DNA from: Roseomonas haemaphysalidis
GTDB lineage: Bacteria; Pseudomonadota; Alphaproteobacteria; Acetobacterales; Acetobacteraceae
DNA: 64,000 nt
Assembly: GCF_017355405.1 (NCBI RefSeq)
Contig: NZ_CP061181.1
Coordinates: 1 to 64,000 of the forward strand
Direction of reading: 5' to 3'
The translations under genes and the position numbers were made by a program. The first letter of the stretch is position 1, and every line of letters starts with the position of its first letter. Below the pieces are notes generated by a model. The model did not search any database. It was not told where the DNA came from and saw only the letters and a program-made list of their open reading frames with translations. Below, piece after piece: positions 16,658 through 25,247 of this stretch.

Positions 16658-17550
16658 CAAAGCCTTATGCTTGGCGAAAGTGAAGCCCGGAACCACCCTG
16701 CAAGCCAAGCCACAGCTCGCCGAAACGTCTGTGGTACGAGCAAGAGGCGCGTCTAGTTGCCGGCGATCGCCGCCGCGACCATGGCGAGCGTCGCATGGCC
16801 CGGCGGTCCGGCCCGCGCAACGCCGCCGGCCGCGTCCGCAGCGTGCGGCGATCTTCTGGCGGAAGCCAAGCGCAAGCCGGCCGGGCTCGTTTTCATCGGC
16901 TGCATGGCTCTGCGAGGGCGGCAAGTCCAGTCACTGCGCGCCAGCCACTGATGGCAGGCAAGCAGGCAGTGGCTGTGGAAGCAGTATTCAACCGAACGGC
17001 AGGGCTTACGCCGCTGCACCGCTCCTGCCACCAATAGGATGGGCCGGCGGGCAGCTTCACCGAGGCGTCCGGGCGGCAGCTACATAATCAGCATCGCCTC
17101 CGGCAAGACAATGACAAGGGACCGACGACAATGGCGTGCGATCCCCGTCTTTATCGTGATCGTCGACCGTTTCATCGAGGAGACCTGACGGCGCCCCTGC
17201 CGTCCCCGCGAAGTCTGTCCGCTGGGTCAGAGGCGGCTGAGGATGGCCGATGCTCTAACGGCGGCTTCTCAAGCACTCTAGTGGAAAGTAGAAAGCCTGC
17301 TTTCGGCCAGACCCGGCTGCAGCGTTTTGGAGATGACGGCTTGTGAATAGCCGCCCGGGAAAGCGCATCCAGCATTGCCGCGCAAGCAGCTAACTCCGGC
17401 GACCCACCCTTCTCAGACACCAGTCGACGATTCTTGATATGCGATAACAGCTTATCAGGCCCGGAAGACTAAGCGACAACTGGTTACCACCGCCTGCCTT
17501 TTGGAAGGCCGAACTCGTCCATTCGCAGCTCTTCCTCCGGCGGATCACAT
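16658..17550. other. ~0.9-kb region without a supportable gene
   Basis: Long open frames exist on both strands but show only GC-rich composition effects (Arg, Ala, Pro) and no domain, ribosome-binding site or neighbour support. The second copy of the 59-bp repeat is at 17403-17462. This is probably decayed or non-coding DNA. Confidence 0.5.
17403..17462. repeat. ~59-bp dispersed repeat, copy 2
   Basis: It shares CCCACCCTTCTC, CGACGAT, GCGATAAC and GCTTATC blocks in order with 14180-14238. The two copies lie in gene-free stretches 3.2 kb apart in the same orientation. Confidence 0.6.
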
Positions 17551-17946
17551 TCAGCGTGGCAGAACATCCCGCTGAGCCAGATGTCTCCGCACCAGCGCCA
17601 TGTTGCGAAGATTGGCTCGGAAGAAAACGTCTCCGACAGAGCCGGCCAGGGGTACGGAGCTGATCAGCGTATCCAGGCCGACATTACCCATCATGCGAAG
17701 CAGTGTGCCGGTGGAGACGCCCAGTTTGCGGGCCTCCCAGATAATATACGCTGAGACGACCGTAGACACTGCCGGCCCCACGCCAGGCACCAGGCTCATC
17801 AGAGCGTCAGCACCAAAGCGGATGCCCGTGCCAGGAACCCGCCATTTGCTATCGAGCAGGCCAGCCAGTGCATCCAGGCGGGTCTGCGACCGACTGACGA
17901 CGATCGGCTGGTTCGACGGGACAGCCGCAGAATTGTAGCGAGGCAT
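17551..17946 (-). CDS. DUF4112 family membrane protein
   Basis: This 131-residue protein matches DUF4112: 'LAGLLDSKWRVPGTGIRFGADALMSLVPGVGP' in pieces, then 'YIIWEARKLG', 'LLRMMGNVGLDTLI' and 'PLAGSVGDVFFRANLRN'. Two hydrophobic helices flank the central Arg/Lys patch, suggesting a small inner-membrane protein. The start at 17946 has AAGGGAG upstream. The role of the family is unknown. It stands alone on its strand. Confidence 0.82.
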   Translation of the reverse strand: MPRYNSAAVPSNQPIVVSRSQTRLDALAGLLDSKWRVPGTGIRFGADALMSLVPGVGPAVSTVVSAYIIWEARKLGVSTGTLLRMMGNVGLDTLISSVPLAGSVGDVFFRANLRNMALVRRHLAQRDVLPR

Positions 17947-18367
17947 GGTGCTCCCTTGCGTGACCCAATGGGATAGGTCGCTAGCAGAATAACGCTCCAT
18001 ATCGGACATTGGCACCGTCAGTAGTGGCTTATCGTCCTGATGCAGAAGAGGACGGCGAGGTGCCTTAATTTGGCACTGTAGGCCGTATCTCAGTCGGGCT
18101 TCCGTGGGATGAGCCACTGGACCCAGAGGCCAGGCCTCGCCCGAAGCACCGTCTGCTTCCCAGAGCGAACCGGGCAATGACACTTCGGCACGCCCCTGGC
18201 AGACTAGGCAACGATGCGTTCGACGCATCAATCCTTGAATCCGCGCATTTATCGTCTTACCGCAAACAGCCTAGGTCTATCTCAGAACCCCGGAGATGCC
18301 CTGCTGCCCCACCAAGCACTCGGTCGTTTTACAAGGGGCGGCAGAAACACGGTTGGGAACGTCCATA
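17947..18367. other. Intergenic region before the TctC-type gene
   Basis: No gene is supported. The frames present are extensions of neighbouring genes without ribosome-binding sites. It should hold the promoters of the leftward DUF4112 gene and the rightward binding-protein gene. Confidence 0.45.
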
Positions 18368-19339
18368 ATGAACCGCAGGCATGTGCTGAAGTCCGCCCTC
18401 GCCCTTCCTGCCCTGGCCTATGGCCTGAGCAGCACGTCGGCGCAGGCCGAGCCGCTCTACCCCAGCCTCCGGCTGTTTATCCCGGCCAATCCCGGCGGCG
18501 GTTGGGACGGGCTGGGCCGCGCTATTGAGCATGTGACACGCCAGGCTCACCTGGTTGGCAGCGTGCAGGTGGAGAATGTCGGGGGCGCCGGCGGTACCGT
18601 CGGCCTGCCGCGCTTCCTGGCGCAGTACCGCAGCCGGCCAGAGGGCCTGATGGTGGCCGGCAGCGTCATGGTCGGGGCCGCCATCGCCAACAAGTCTCCG
18701 GCTGGCGTGCTGGACGTGGCGCCGGTTGCGCGCCTGACCGAGGAGGTCAGCGTCTTCGTCGTGCCGCCGGAGTCCCCCCTTAGGACCATGCAGGATCTGC
18801 TGGCTCGCCTGAAGGAGAACCCCGGCGCGGTGTCGGTGGCCGGCGGTTCGGCTGGCGGCACGGAACACATCACCCTGGGGCTGATCCTGAAGGCGCTGGG
18901 CCGTTCCGCACGGGAGGCGTCCTACGTGGCTTATTCCGGCGGCGGCCCGGCGCTCGCGGCAGTCCTGGGGGGCCAGGTCACGGCGGCCATCTCCGGTATC
19001 TCCGAATTTGGCGAGCAAGTGCGCGCCGGGCGACTGCGCGCACTGGCCACTACCGGAGAGCGGCGCGCCGGACCCGACGTGCCGACCCTCAAGGAGATCG
19101 GGCTGGATGTCGCACTGCCCACCTGGCGCGGCGTTTTCTGCGCGCCCGGTCTGACCGCAGCGCAGAAGGCGGCCCTGGTAACGCTGATGGAACGGATGCA
19201 CGCCACGCCGGAATGGCGCGAAGCCCTGCAGCAGCGCGGCTGGGACGACGCCTGGCTGCCGGGCGAGGCGTTCGGCCGCTTCCTGGCCCAGGAAGTGGCG
19301 AGCACCACGACGGTGCTGACGGAGCTTGGCCTCGTCTGA
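18368..19339 (+). CDS. Tripartite tricarboxylate transporter binding protein (TctC/Bug family)
   Basis: This 323-residue periplasmic binding protein has a signal peptide ('MNRRHVLKSALALPALAYGL', Tat-like twin Arg). Family landmarks are 'LFIPANPGGGWDGLGRAIE' near the mature N-terminus, 'VENVGGAGGTVGL' and 'VAYSGGGPALAAVLGG'. Such proteins deliver carboxylates to TctAB permeases. No tctA or tctB is here, so it is an orphan, as many Bug proteins are. A LysR regulator and a malate/lactate-type dehydrogenase next door suggest a carboxylic or hydroxy acid. Confidence 0.9.
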   Translation: MNRRHVLKSALALPALAYGLSSTSAQAEPLYPSLRLFIPANPGGGWDGLGRAIEHVTRQAHLVGSVQVENVGGAGGTVGLPRFLAQYRSRPEGLMVAGSVMVGAAIANKSPAGVLDVAPVARLTEEVSVFVVPPESPLRTMQDLLARLKENPGAVSVAGGSAGGTEHITLGLILKALGRSAREASYVAYSGGGPALAAVLGGQVTAAISGISEFGEQVRAGRLRALATTGERRAGPDVPTLKEIGLDVALPTWRGVFCAPGLTAAQKAALVTLMERMHATPEWREALQQRGWDDAWLPGEAFGRFLAQEVASTTTVLTELGLV

Positions 19340-19358
19340 GCCAGTTAAGCGTGGCGCC

Positions 19359-20273
19359 TTAGGTTCCTTCGCTGTCCTGGCCGCGGTGTCGACGTACCAG
19401 GGCAGCGAGGCATTGGGCTGCTGGCGACAAGGGCCTGGAGCGGCGATGAACGATGGAGATCGGCCGGTGGATGACGGGCTCCAGCAATGGGATCGCCCGC
19501 AGGTCCGACTGCCCGGCGGACAGCATGGCGATGCGCGGCAACACCGAAACGCCCAGCCCCGCGCGGATCAGGTGAAAGGCACTCGACATGTGCAGCACTT
19601 CGTAGCTCCAGGACAGGCGCAACCCGGTGCGGGCCAGGGCTTCCTGGATCAAAGGACGGTGCACACTCGTGCGCGCCGCGACGATCACGGGATAGTCCAC
19701 CAGCTCCCGCCACAGCAGCTGCTCGCACTGCGCAAGTGCATGCCCGGCATCGCAAGCCAGCACGAAGGGATCGTCCAGCAGCGGTTGGACGTCCAAGTCC
19801 GTGTCCTGAACTGCATTGACCAGCGTGATGGCGAAGTCGGCCTCGCCCGACGCCACGCTCTGCAAAGCTTCCTGGGCCGTCATGTCGAGGATCCGCACGC
19901 GAACGCGCGGGTGCGTGGCACGCAAGGCGGCGAGGGCCGGCGGCATGAAGTACGGCACCGCTGTCTGCAGGCACGCCACGACCACCCAGCCGCGGTCCTG
20001 GCCACCCAGATCCTCGATGCCGTCCAGCGCGTTCTCCATTTCGTTCAACGCGCGCCGGAGCAGCGGCAAGACCTGCTGGCCGAGCACGGAGGGCGCCACA
20101 TGGCGTGTCGTGCGCTCCAAAAGAGGCCCACCCAGTCTAGCCTCCAATCGCTGGATCCGGCGGCTCAGCGCCGGCTGCGACATGTTCAGCCGCGCCGCCG
20201 CCAGGCTGAAGCTGCGCAGGTCGAGTACCGCCATGAGGGCCTGCAGGTCCAGCACCTCGAAATTTATGCTCAT
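19359..20273 (-). CDS. LysR-family transcriptional regulator
   Basis: This 304-residue regulator has an N-terminal winged helix-turn-helix ('SFSLAAARLNMSQPALSRRI', about residues 21-40) and a periplasmic-binding-like effector domain. The start is taken at 20273, which places the HTH normally; the frame extends upstream without support. It converges with the TctC-type gene and diverges from the dehydrogenase gene at 20377, whose promoter it probably controls from the 103-base gap. The effector is likely a hydroxy or keto acid, by context. Confidence 0.9.
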   Translation of the reverse strand: MSINFEVLDLQALMAVLDLRSFSLAAARLNMSQPALSRRIQRLEARLGGPLLERTTRHVAPSVLGQQVLPLLRRALNEMENALDGIEDLGGQDRGWVVVACLQTAVPYFMPPALAALRATHPRVRVRILDMTAQEALQSVASGEADFAITLVNAVQDTDLDVQPLLDDPFVLACDAGHALAQCEQLLWRELVDYPVIVAARTSVHRPLIQEALARTGLRLSWSYEVLHMSSAFHLIRAGLGVSVLPRIAMLSAGQSDLRAIPLLEPVIHRPISIVHRRSRPLSPAAQCLAALVRRHRGQDSEGT

Positions 20274-20376
20274 CCAGCATGAGTAACGCCGGGCCAGTCC
20301 GTGCGGAAGACGCACTTGCCTACGACACACCACGCCATCGCCCCCTCCCCGCGAAACCGACCAAGGATGCATCCTG

Positions 20377-21438
20377 ATGACACTTGTACCCGCCGAAACC
20401 CTGCGTGACTTCGTCGCTGACCTATACCGGGCGAACGGCTTGCCGGCGGAGGATGCGCAACTGGTGGCGGAGACGCTGGTGACGGCGGATCTCTGGGGGC
20501 ACTCCTCGCACGGTGTCATGCGTGCACCCTGGTACATCGACCGCTTGCGCAGCGGCGTCATGCGGCCGGTGACCCAGCCGCGTAAGCTGGTAGACGCCGG
20601 CGCCATCGCCGTGCTGGACGCTGAGGATGGTGTTGGGCAGGTGGTCGCCGTGCAGGCCATGCAGGATGCGGTGCGCCGCGCCAAGGCACATGGCGTGGGC
20701 GTCGTCTCGGTCCGCAATTCCAATCATCATGGCGCGCTCGGCTACTTCACCCGCATGGCCACCGCGGAGGGCTGCATCGGCATGCTCACCACCAACGGCA
20801 GCCCGGCGATGGCTCCCTGGGGCGGGCGCAAGAAGCTGGTTGGCAACAATCCCTGGTCCATCGCTGCACCGGCTGGGCGGCACGCGCCGATGATGCTCGA
20901 CATCGCCAACACGGTGGTGGCGCGCGGCAAGATCTTCCTGGCCCGGCAGAAAGGGCGGCCTATCCCCAGCCAATGGGCGATCGACGAGGATGGCAGGGCG
21001 ACGACGGACCCTGTAACGGCGCTGAACGGCGTGATCCAGCCGATGGCAGAGCACAAGGGCTACGCGATCTCGGTGATGATGGACGTGCTGTCTGGCGTGC
21101 TATCCGGTAGCGGCATCCTGGACGAGGTCAGCGGACCTTATCAGGCGGAACGGCGCAGCCGGTGCGGCCACATGTTCCTGGCCCTAAACATTGCGGCCTT
21201 TGGGCCAGTGGATGCCTTCGCCGAGCGCATGGAGCGTATGGTTGAGCAGCTCAAGGCCGTGCCGCGCGTGCCGGGCTGCGACGAGGTGTTCTATCCTGGT
21301 GAGATCGAGGCGAAGAACGAGGTGCGCTATCGTCGCGAAGGATTGTCACTGCCGCGGAAGACGTTGGAAGACCTCGCTCAAGCAGCCATTCAGTGCCAAG
21401 TTCCGATACCGGGAAGTTGGCCAGCCAGATTGGCATGA
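20377..21438 (+). CDS. Malate/L-lactate dehydrogenase family (Ldh_2) oxidoreductase
   Basis: This 353-residue NAD(P)-dependent oxidoreductase belongs to the type-2 malate/lactate dehydrogenase family. Visible landmarks are 'TADLWGHSSHGVMRAPWYI' with the conserved His, 'NSNHHGALGYF', 'NNPWSIAAPA' and 'MAEHKGYAISVMMDVLSGVLSGSG'. Members reduce or oxidise 2-hydroxy/2-keto acids such as ureidoglycolate, malate and sulfolactate; the substrate cannot be set here. The gene diverges from the LysR gene and sits near an orphan TctC-type binding protein, so the three probably serve one uptake-and-oxidation pathway. Confidence 0.88.
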   Translation: MTLVPAETLRDFVADLYRANGLPAEDAQLVAETLVTADLWGHSSHGVMRAPWYIDRLRSGVMRPVTQPRKLVDAGAIAVLDAEDGVGQVVAVQAMQDAVRRAKAHGVGVVSVRNSNHHGALGYFTRMATAEGCIGMLTTNGSPAMAPWGGRKKLVGNNPWSIAAPAGRHAPMMLDIANTVVARGKIFLARQKGRPIPSQWAIDEDGRATTDPVTALNGVIQPMAEHKGYAISVMMDVLSGVLSGSGILDEVSGPYQAERRSRCGHMFLALNIAAFGPVDAFAERMERMVEQLKAVPRVPGCDEVFYPGEIEAKNEVRYRREGLSLPRKTLEDLAQAAIQCQVPIPGSWPARLA

Positions 21439-21555
21439 TGCCGGGTCGTCGGGCGCCCGGGGCTCGGTGTCCTGTTCATTGTTACTATGGTCCATCGACA
21501 GCACAGGCTGGCGCCGTGGGGTGACAACAGCGCCGGCCACTCCATCTGCCAGAAC

Positions 21556-21930
21556 ATGTCCCAGCTCCAGGTCTGGTACGACGGGTCCTGCCCGCTGTGC
21601 CAACGCGAGATCGCGCTGATGCGGCGGCTCGACCGTCGCGGCGCGATCGCCTTCATCGATGTCGCCACGCCGGAGGTCGCCTGCCCGCTCGACCGGGCGG
21701 CCCTGCTGGCGCGCTTCCATGCCCGGGAGGACGGTCAGATGCTGTCGGGCGCCGCCGCCTTCGCCGCCATGTGGCGGGCCATCCCCGTGCTGCGGCCCCT
21801 CGGCTTGATCGCGCGCCATCCCACGGTGCTGTGGCTGCTGGAGCGCGCCTACCGGGGCTTCCTGCGCGGCCGCCCTGCCCTGCAGCGCTGGATGCGGCGG
21901 CACACCCCCTCCCCCGGAGCCTCGCGATGA
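21556..21930 (+). CDS. DCC-family thiol-disulfide oxidoreductase-like protein (DUF393)
   Basis: This 124-residue protein begins 'LQVWYDGSCPLCQREI', the D-x-x-C-x-x-C motif of the DCC family, followed by 'FIDVATPE' and a central 'SGAAAFAAMWRAIP'. The family is thioredoxin-like with a redox CxxC, but its substrates are mostly unknown. The start at 21556 places the motif in its usual N-terminal position. Its stop overlaps the next start (ATGA), so it forms a two-gene unit with the DUF427 protein. Confidence 0.85.
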   Translation: MSQLQVWYDGSCPLCQREIALMRRLDRRGAIAFIDVATPEVACPLDRAALLARFHAREDGQMLSGAAAFAAMWRAIPVLRPLGLIARHPTVLWLLERAYRGFLRGRPALQRWMRRHTPSPGASR

Positions 21931-22421
21931 GCGTGGTACCCGATCCCGCCCGCCCCGGGCAGGAAAGCGTCTGGACGTTTCCCCGCCCCGCCGTGGCCGA
22001 AGCCTGCGCGCGGCACATCCGCATCCAGCATGCCGGCCTCCTCATCGCAGACAGCCGGCGCAGCGTCCGCACCTTGGAAACCAGTCATCCGCCCAGCTAC
22101 TACCTGCCGCCCCAGGACGTGGCGATGACCCGGCTGCGCCCGTCCTCGCGCCGGTCTCTCTGCGAGTGGAAGGGCCAGGCGGTATATTTCGACCTGGTGC
22201 TGGACGGCATCGTGCTGCCGGAGATTGCCTGGAGCTACCCACGGCCCACCCCGGCCTTTCAGGCCCTCGCGGGGTATCTGGCCTTCTACGCCGCACTGTT
22301 GGATGTCTGCGAGGTCGACGGGGAGCGGGTGACACCGCAGCCCGGCGGGTTCTACGGCGGTTGGATCACCTCGCACGTGGCGGGGCCCTTCAAAGGCGGG
22401 CCGGGAAGCCTCGGCTGGTAG
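21927..22421 (+). CDS. DUF427 family protein
   Basis: This 164-residue protein carries the DUF427 core: 'RHIRIQHAGLLIADS', 'PSYYLPPQDV', 'CEWKGQAVYFDLV', 'AWSYPRPTPAF' and 'LAFYA'. The family is widespread and uncharacterised. It overlaps the DCC gene by four bases. No regulatory site is evident downstream, and the next 370 bases look like a control region of the replicon. Confidence 0.88.
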   Translation: MSVVPDPARPGQESVWTFPRPAVAEACARHIRIQHAGLLIADSRRSVRTLETSHPPSYYLPPQDVAMTRLRPSSRRSLCEWKGQAVYFDLVLDGIVLPEIAWSYPRPTPAFQALAGYLAFYAALLDVCEVDGERVTPQPGGFYGGWITSHVAGPFKGGPGSLGW

Positions 22422-22792
22422 CGGGTCAAGCCCACCGCCCGCGATGTGGGATCAACCCTGGCGCTACCCCTACCTTACCCCCGAGCGTGCTGCAGAGAGC
22501 AGGGCGCCGCTGGCCGTTGGTCCCTGTCCCGGCAAGCCACGCACACCTCATCCACCGGCTGATCCACAGCTCTGTCCCCGTGATCTGTGGATATCCCGCT
22601 CGTCGAGGCGCCGCAGAAATCTAGCTTCAGCTCGGCGATCAGAGAATCGATCATAGGGAGGTGGCAGGCCTCCTATCGCTGGGGATCCGGCTAGGCCATC
22701 ACTCTTGCCGAATGCACAGGGTCAGGGTGCAGCGGCGCGCAGCTTCAGCGTGACCGGGCATCATTGCCAGAGCCATCTAAGATCATCGCGGC
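22422..22792. other. Possible origin region with DnaA-box-like sites
   Basis: No gene is supported. TGATCCACA at 22560-22568 and TGTGGATAT at 22586-22594 each differ from the DnaA box (TTATCCACA or its complement) by one base and form an inverted pair (TCCACAG / CTGTGGA). With the partition locus 0.6 kb away and a Rep-like gene 2 kb away, this could be part of a plasmid origin. No classical iterons are seen here. Confidence 0.35.
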
Positions 22793-23128
22793 ATGTTCTT
22801 GATCTGGTCGGGATGGGGCATCTTGGTGGTGTCCATCGTGCTCATCACCTCTGTGGTGATGGGCGGCCTGTTGCAAGCGGTGTTGACCGCCGCCGGGTGG
22901 CCGGACCTAGCCTTCCTGGCTGTCTTCGCAGGCGGCATGGCGGCGGCCAATTGGGTGGTCGACAAGCGCCTGAACAGCGCGCCCCCGCAAGAATTGCTGG
23001 ACCCGCGTTCCAACGAGCGCGTCCTGTTGTACCGCCGGCGCAAACTGTTCTGGAGCCTGATGCAGTAATGGTCGATCCCGGTGGCGATCGCGGCGCTGGT
23101 GCCGCTACTGGCGTTGTTCGCGAAGTAA
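22793..23128 (+). pseudogene. Small membrane protein with an internal stop codon
   Basis: The first 91 codons encode two membrane helices ('LIWSGWGILVVSIVLITSVV' and 'LAFLAVFAGGMAAANWVV') and a basic loop. A TAA at 23066-23068 interrupts the frame, which then continues in phase for 19 codons as 'WSIPVAIAALVPLLALFAK', a clear third helix, to a TAA at 23126. The original protein was thus about 111 residues, and one base change probably removed its last helix. The shorter product may still be made. Function unknown. Confidence 0.65.
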
Positions 23129-23202
23129 GAACAGCTAGAGAGAATTCCCCCTTTTTTGCCTTTTCGGCGAGATTCTATCTTACGCAGAATGCCCATGGTA
23201 AG

Positions 23203-23314
23203 CCGATTAACCGAATATTCGAATAGCCGATCCCCCGGCAGGTCGGACTACCGGTATGTCGGACTACCGGTATGTCGGAAACCCGAATAATCGGATAGCC
23301 GATATGTCGAACTT
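23203..23314. repeat. Centromere-like array A: 14 tandem 8-bp units
   Basis: Fourteen consecutive octamers of the form YCGRNNNN run without a break, e.g. TCGGACTA, CCGGTATG (this pair twice), TCGGAAAC, CCGAATAA, TCGGATAG, CCGATATG. The array ends five bases from the stop of the ribbon-helix-helix gene. Contiguous short repeats are typical binding sites of ribbon-helix-helix partition proteins. Confidence 0.85.
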
Positions 23315-23318
23315 CTGC

Positions 23319-23627
23319 CTAGAGAGACTTCCTGGGCATTTTTCGTAGGTCTACAAAATCCGCTGCCACTACAGGGAAGCCTGCATCACGAAGAATCTCG
23401 AGTATCAGCGTTGTAGCTGAGATCTGGCGTTTTGCTGCTCGGGTCTTGAGCTCTACAGCGACAGCCTCAGGCAACGCGAACTCCATACCCTGCCGTTTAG
23501 GCTTGGTAGTGCGGACTGAAGCAGCTGCTGGCATGCTGGGCAGCACTCTATCTGCTAGCGGCTGCAGCCGCTGCCGTAGTTCATCGTCATTTAGGTCAGG
23601 CAAGGGGATCGCAGGGCGCTTAGCCAT
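23319..23627 (-). CDS. Ribbon-helix-helix partition protein (ParB/ParG analogue)
   Basis: This 102-residue protein has a flexible N-terminal half and a C-terminal ribbon-helix-helix: 'GMEFALPEAVAVELKTRAAK' forms the strand and first helix, followed by 'ISATTLILEILRDAGF'. It is the second gene after parA and overlaps it by eight bases, the arrangement of type Ib partition loci where a small RHH protein binds the centromere and represses the operon. Three octamer arrays around and inside the locus are its likely targets. Confidence 0.8.
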   Translation of the reverse strand: MAKRPAIPLPDLNDDELRQRLQPLADRVLPSMPAAASVRTTKPKRQGMEFALPEAVAVELKTRAAKRQISATTLILEILRDAGFPVVAADFVDLRKMPRKSL

Positions 23628-24318
23628 TGTCCGTCCATCCAAGTAGTTTTGCTACCTCATCACCAATCGCAGTCACATTGCCGGCAGCCCCCCCTTCTGG
23701 GTCATCTTCCCATGGCGGGGTGCCAGTATAAGTCATCAGCCGGAACGCCGTCCGTTCCATCAGTTCAGTGGACAGAATTGGCAAGCCGCGTTCGGCAAAC
23801 TGCTTGCGGCTATGGTCCACTACCCTTTGTCGAAGTACCGGAGTGCGAGAGAGAACCACGCGAGTAGTGATCTCCCTTCGCGTCAGATCAGCCGCCTGCT
23901 CTACTACCGCATGGGTCTTCATCGCCTCTACCACATCGAAGAGTGATGGTTGAGCCGGGATCAGGACGAGGTTTGCTTTGCCACATGCATAGAGCATCGC
24001 CTGGTTGGCTGTGCCCTCCAGATCGATGACAATCAGCCCAGCCCGTTTACTTGCTTCAGCAACGGCCGCCAGAAGCGTCTCCCCGTTTGCTACCTCAGCC
24101 CTGACGCCCCTCGCCTTGCCCCGGCGAATCGCTTGATAGAGAGTTTGATTCGGATCCGCATCAATGCATTCGACCATCCGACTATCCGGTATATCGGCTT
24201 GCCGACTATCCGACATATCGGATAGTCGGCGCGCTAATTCAGTAGCGAGGCAAAAAGCGAGCGTGGTCTTGCCTACGCCGCCTTTTGTGCTGGCTAAAGC
24301 CAGGATTTGAGGTGCCAT
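23620..24318 (-). CDS. parA: ParA-family partition ATPase with repeat-encoded insert
   Basis: This 232-residue deviant Walker ATPase drives plasmid segregation by forming dynamic complexes on the nucleoid. 'STKGGVGKTT' (residues 10-19) is the deviant Walker A motif, 'ECIDADPNQT' Walker A', and 'LIVIDLEGTANQ' Walker B. There is no N-terminal HTH, so it is the short type Ib form. Residues 31-49 (LSDMSDSRQADIPDSRM) replace the few residues usually found between 'ELARR' and the 'DADPN' strand; this insert is encoded by eight in-phase octamers like those of the flanking arrays. The ATG at 24318 lies 12 bases from array B. Confidence 0.9.
   Translation of the reverse strand: MAPQILALASTKGGVGKTTLAFCLATELARRLSDMSDSRQADIPDSRMVECIDADPNQTLYQAIRRGKARGVRAEVANGETLLAAVAEASKRAGLIVIDLEGTANQAMLYACGKANLVLIPAQPSLFDVVEAMKTHAVVEQAADLTRREITTRVVLSRTPVLRQRVVDHSRKQFAERGLPILSTELMERTAFRLMTYTGTPPWEDDPEGGAAGNVTAIGDEVAKLLGWTDNG
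24170..24233. repeat. Centromere-like array C inside parA: 8 octamers
   Basis: Eight contiguous 8-bp units of the same YCGRNNNN type lie within the parA reading frame, including CCGACTAT twice, CCGGTATA, TCGGCTTG, CCGACATA and TCGGATAG. Their minus-strand translation is a hydrophilic stretch rich in Asp, Ser and Arg. Confidence 0.85.
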
Positions 24319-24330
24319 GGCTGAGATGAT

Positions 24331-24402
24331 CCGGTATGTCGGGTTATCGGTCAACCGATATGTCGGAAAATCGGATATCCGACTTATCGGTTATCCGGAA
24401 GT
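24331..24402. repeat. Centromere-like array B: 9 octamers upstream of parA
   Basis: Nine contiguous units, e.g. CCGGTATG, TCGGGTTA, TCGGTCAA, CCGATATG, TCGGAAAA, TCGGATAT, CCGACTTA, TCGGTTAT. It begins 12 bases before the parA start codon, so it should overlap the promoter and serve as both operator and centromere. Confidence 0.85.
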
Positions 24403-24686
24403 ATTAGAGTTCAATGGTTTAGATGGGATTGCTGTTACGCAAGATGTTGATCTTAGGCGTGTTGGAAGCCATGCTGAGGCGTGGCCTCGAATCTCCGGCG
24501 CCACAAAGGAAAAGGGGTCGCCCCAGCAGAACTGCCAGAACAACCCCTTCCCGTGAATATGACCTATCCCGCCTGCCAGGGCGGAACCGGAGCCTAGTGC
24601 TGCTCCTAAGATAGGCGTCTGCGCTTTCAACCGCAAGATTCGCGGAACGGGAAACTGCGTCCTGTTGGCGGCCCAGGAGCATGGGC
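24403..24686. other. Intergenic region between parA and the Rep-like gene
   Basis: No gene is supported. It should contain the divergent promoters for the par operon and the Rep-like gene. A short CCGCC-N6-GGCGG hairpin lies near 24570. Confidence 0.5.
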
Positions 24687-25247
24687 ATGCCTGTATCCTC
24701 ACGCCCGGCCCGTGCCGGGTCCGTGCGCGTTGCCGCTTGGCAGCGTCAGCGCCTCGGCGATGCCGATCGCCGGAGCATCATGGACGCCGCCCGTCGCCTG
24801 GAGCGGCTCACCCACCGGCCTGGCCTGCATGGCGGCGCCTTGCGCCGCACCGGCATCATCGTGCTGTGGACGCTGCTGTACCGCGGGCCATCGCGGCACG
24901 GCGTTTGCGACCCTTCGATCGGCCAGCTGGCCGCCTGGGCAGGCTGCGCCCGCTCCACGGTGCAGTTGGCGCTCGAGCGTATCGAGGCGGCCGGCATCAT
25001 GGGTCACGTCCGCCGCGGCCTGGTGGTCGGCGGCCGCTGGTGTCAGTGGACCTCGGCCTATCTCTTCGCCAGCCCAGCACAGTGGTCGCCAAGCGATACC
25101 GAAGCCCGGTCAGCCGAAGTCTCTCAGATAAAAAAGAAGGCTCAGGAGAGGTGTCAGCAGGGTAGGGGGACACCGCTTTTGGAGACAGAGCATGTCGCAT
25201 TAGCCGCGAAGTGGGGGCTGGCACAGATGTCCGAGGGTGTTGGATAG
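24687..25247 (+). CDS. Winged-helix protein, probable plasmid replication initiator
   Basis: This 186-residue protein has 'RRSIMDAARRLERLTHRPGL', then 'GGALRRTGIIVLWTLLYRG' and a winged-helix segment 'PSIGQLAAWAGCARSTVQLALERIEAAGIM'. This layout matches HTH replication-type proteins common on Acetobacteraceae plasmids, from memory of the family and not from a search. The ATG at 24687 has AGGAG seven bases upstream; an ATG at 24681 is too close to it. It diverges from parA, the usual place for a rep gene. It could instead be a partition or copy-control regulator. Confidence 0.6.
   Translation: MPVSSRPARAGSVRVAAWQRQRLGDADRRSIMDAARRLERLTHRPGLHGGALRRTGIIVLWTLLYRGPSRHGVCDPSIGQLAAWAGCARSTVQLALERIEAAGIMGHVRRGLVVGGRWCQWTSAYLFASPAQWSPSDTEARSAEVSQIKKKAQERCQQGRGTPLLETEHVALAAKWGLAQMSEGVG

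Noticed and set aside
16530..17087. A 185-residue plus-strand reading frame
   Set aside because: Arg/Pro/Ala-rich composition typical of a non-coding frame in GC-rich DNA; no start signal or recognisable motif.
23203..24402. Possible CRISPR array or simple microsatellite
   Set aside because: The units are contiguous octamers without spacers, lie in phase around a ParA/RHH pair and fit partition-site repeats, not CRISPR repeats of 24-40 bases with unique spacers.
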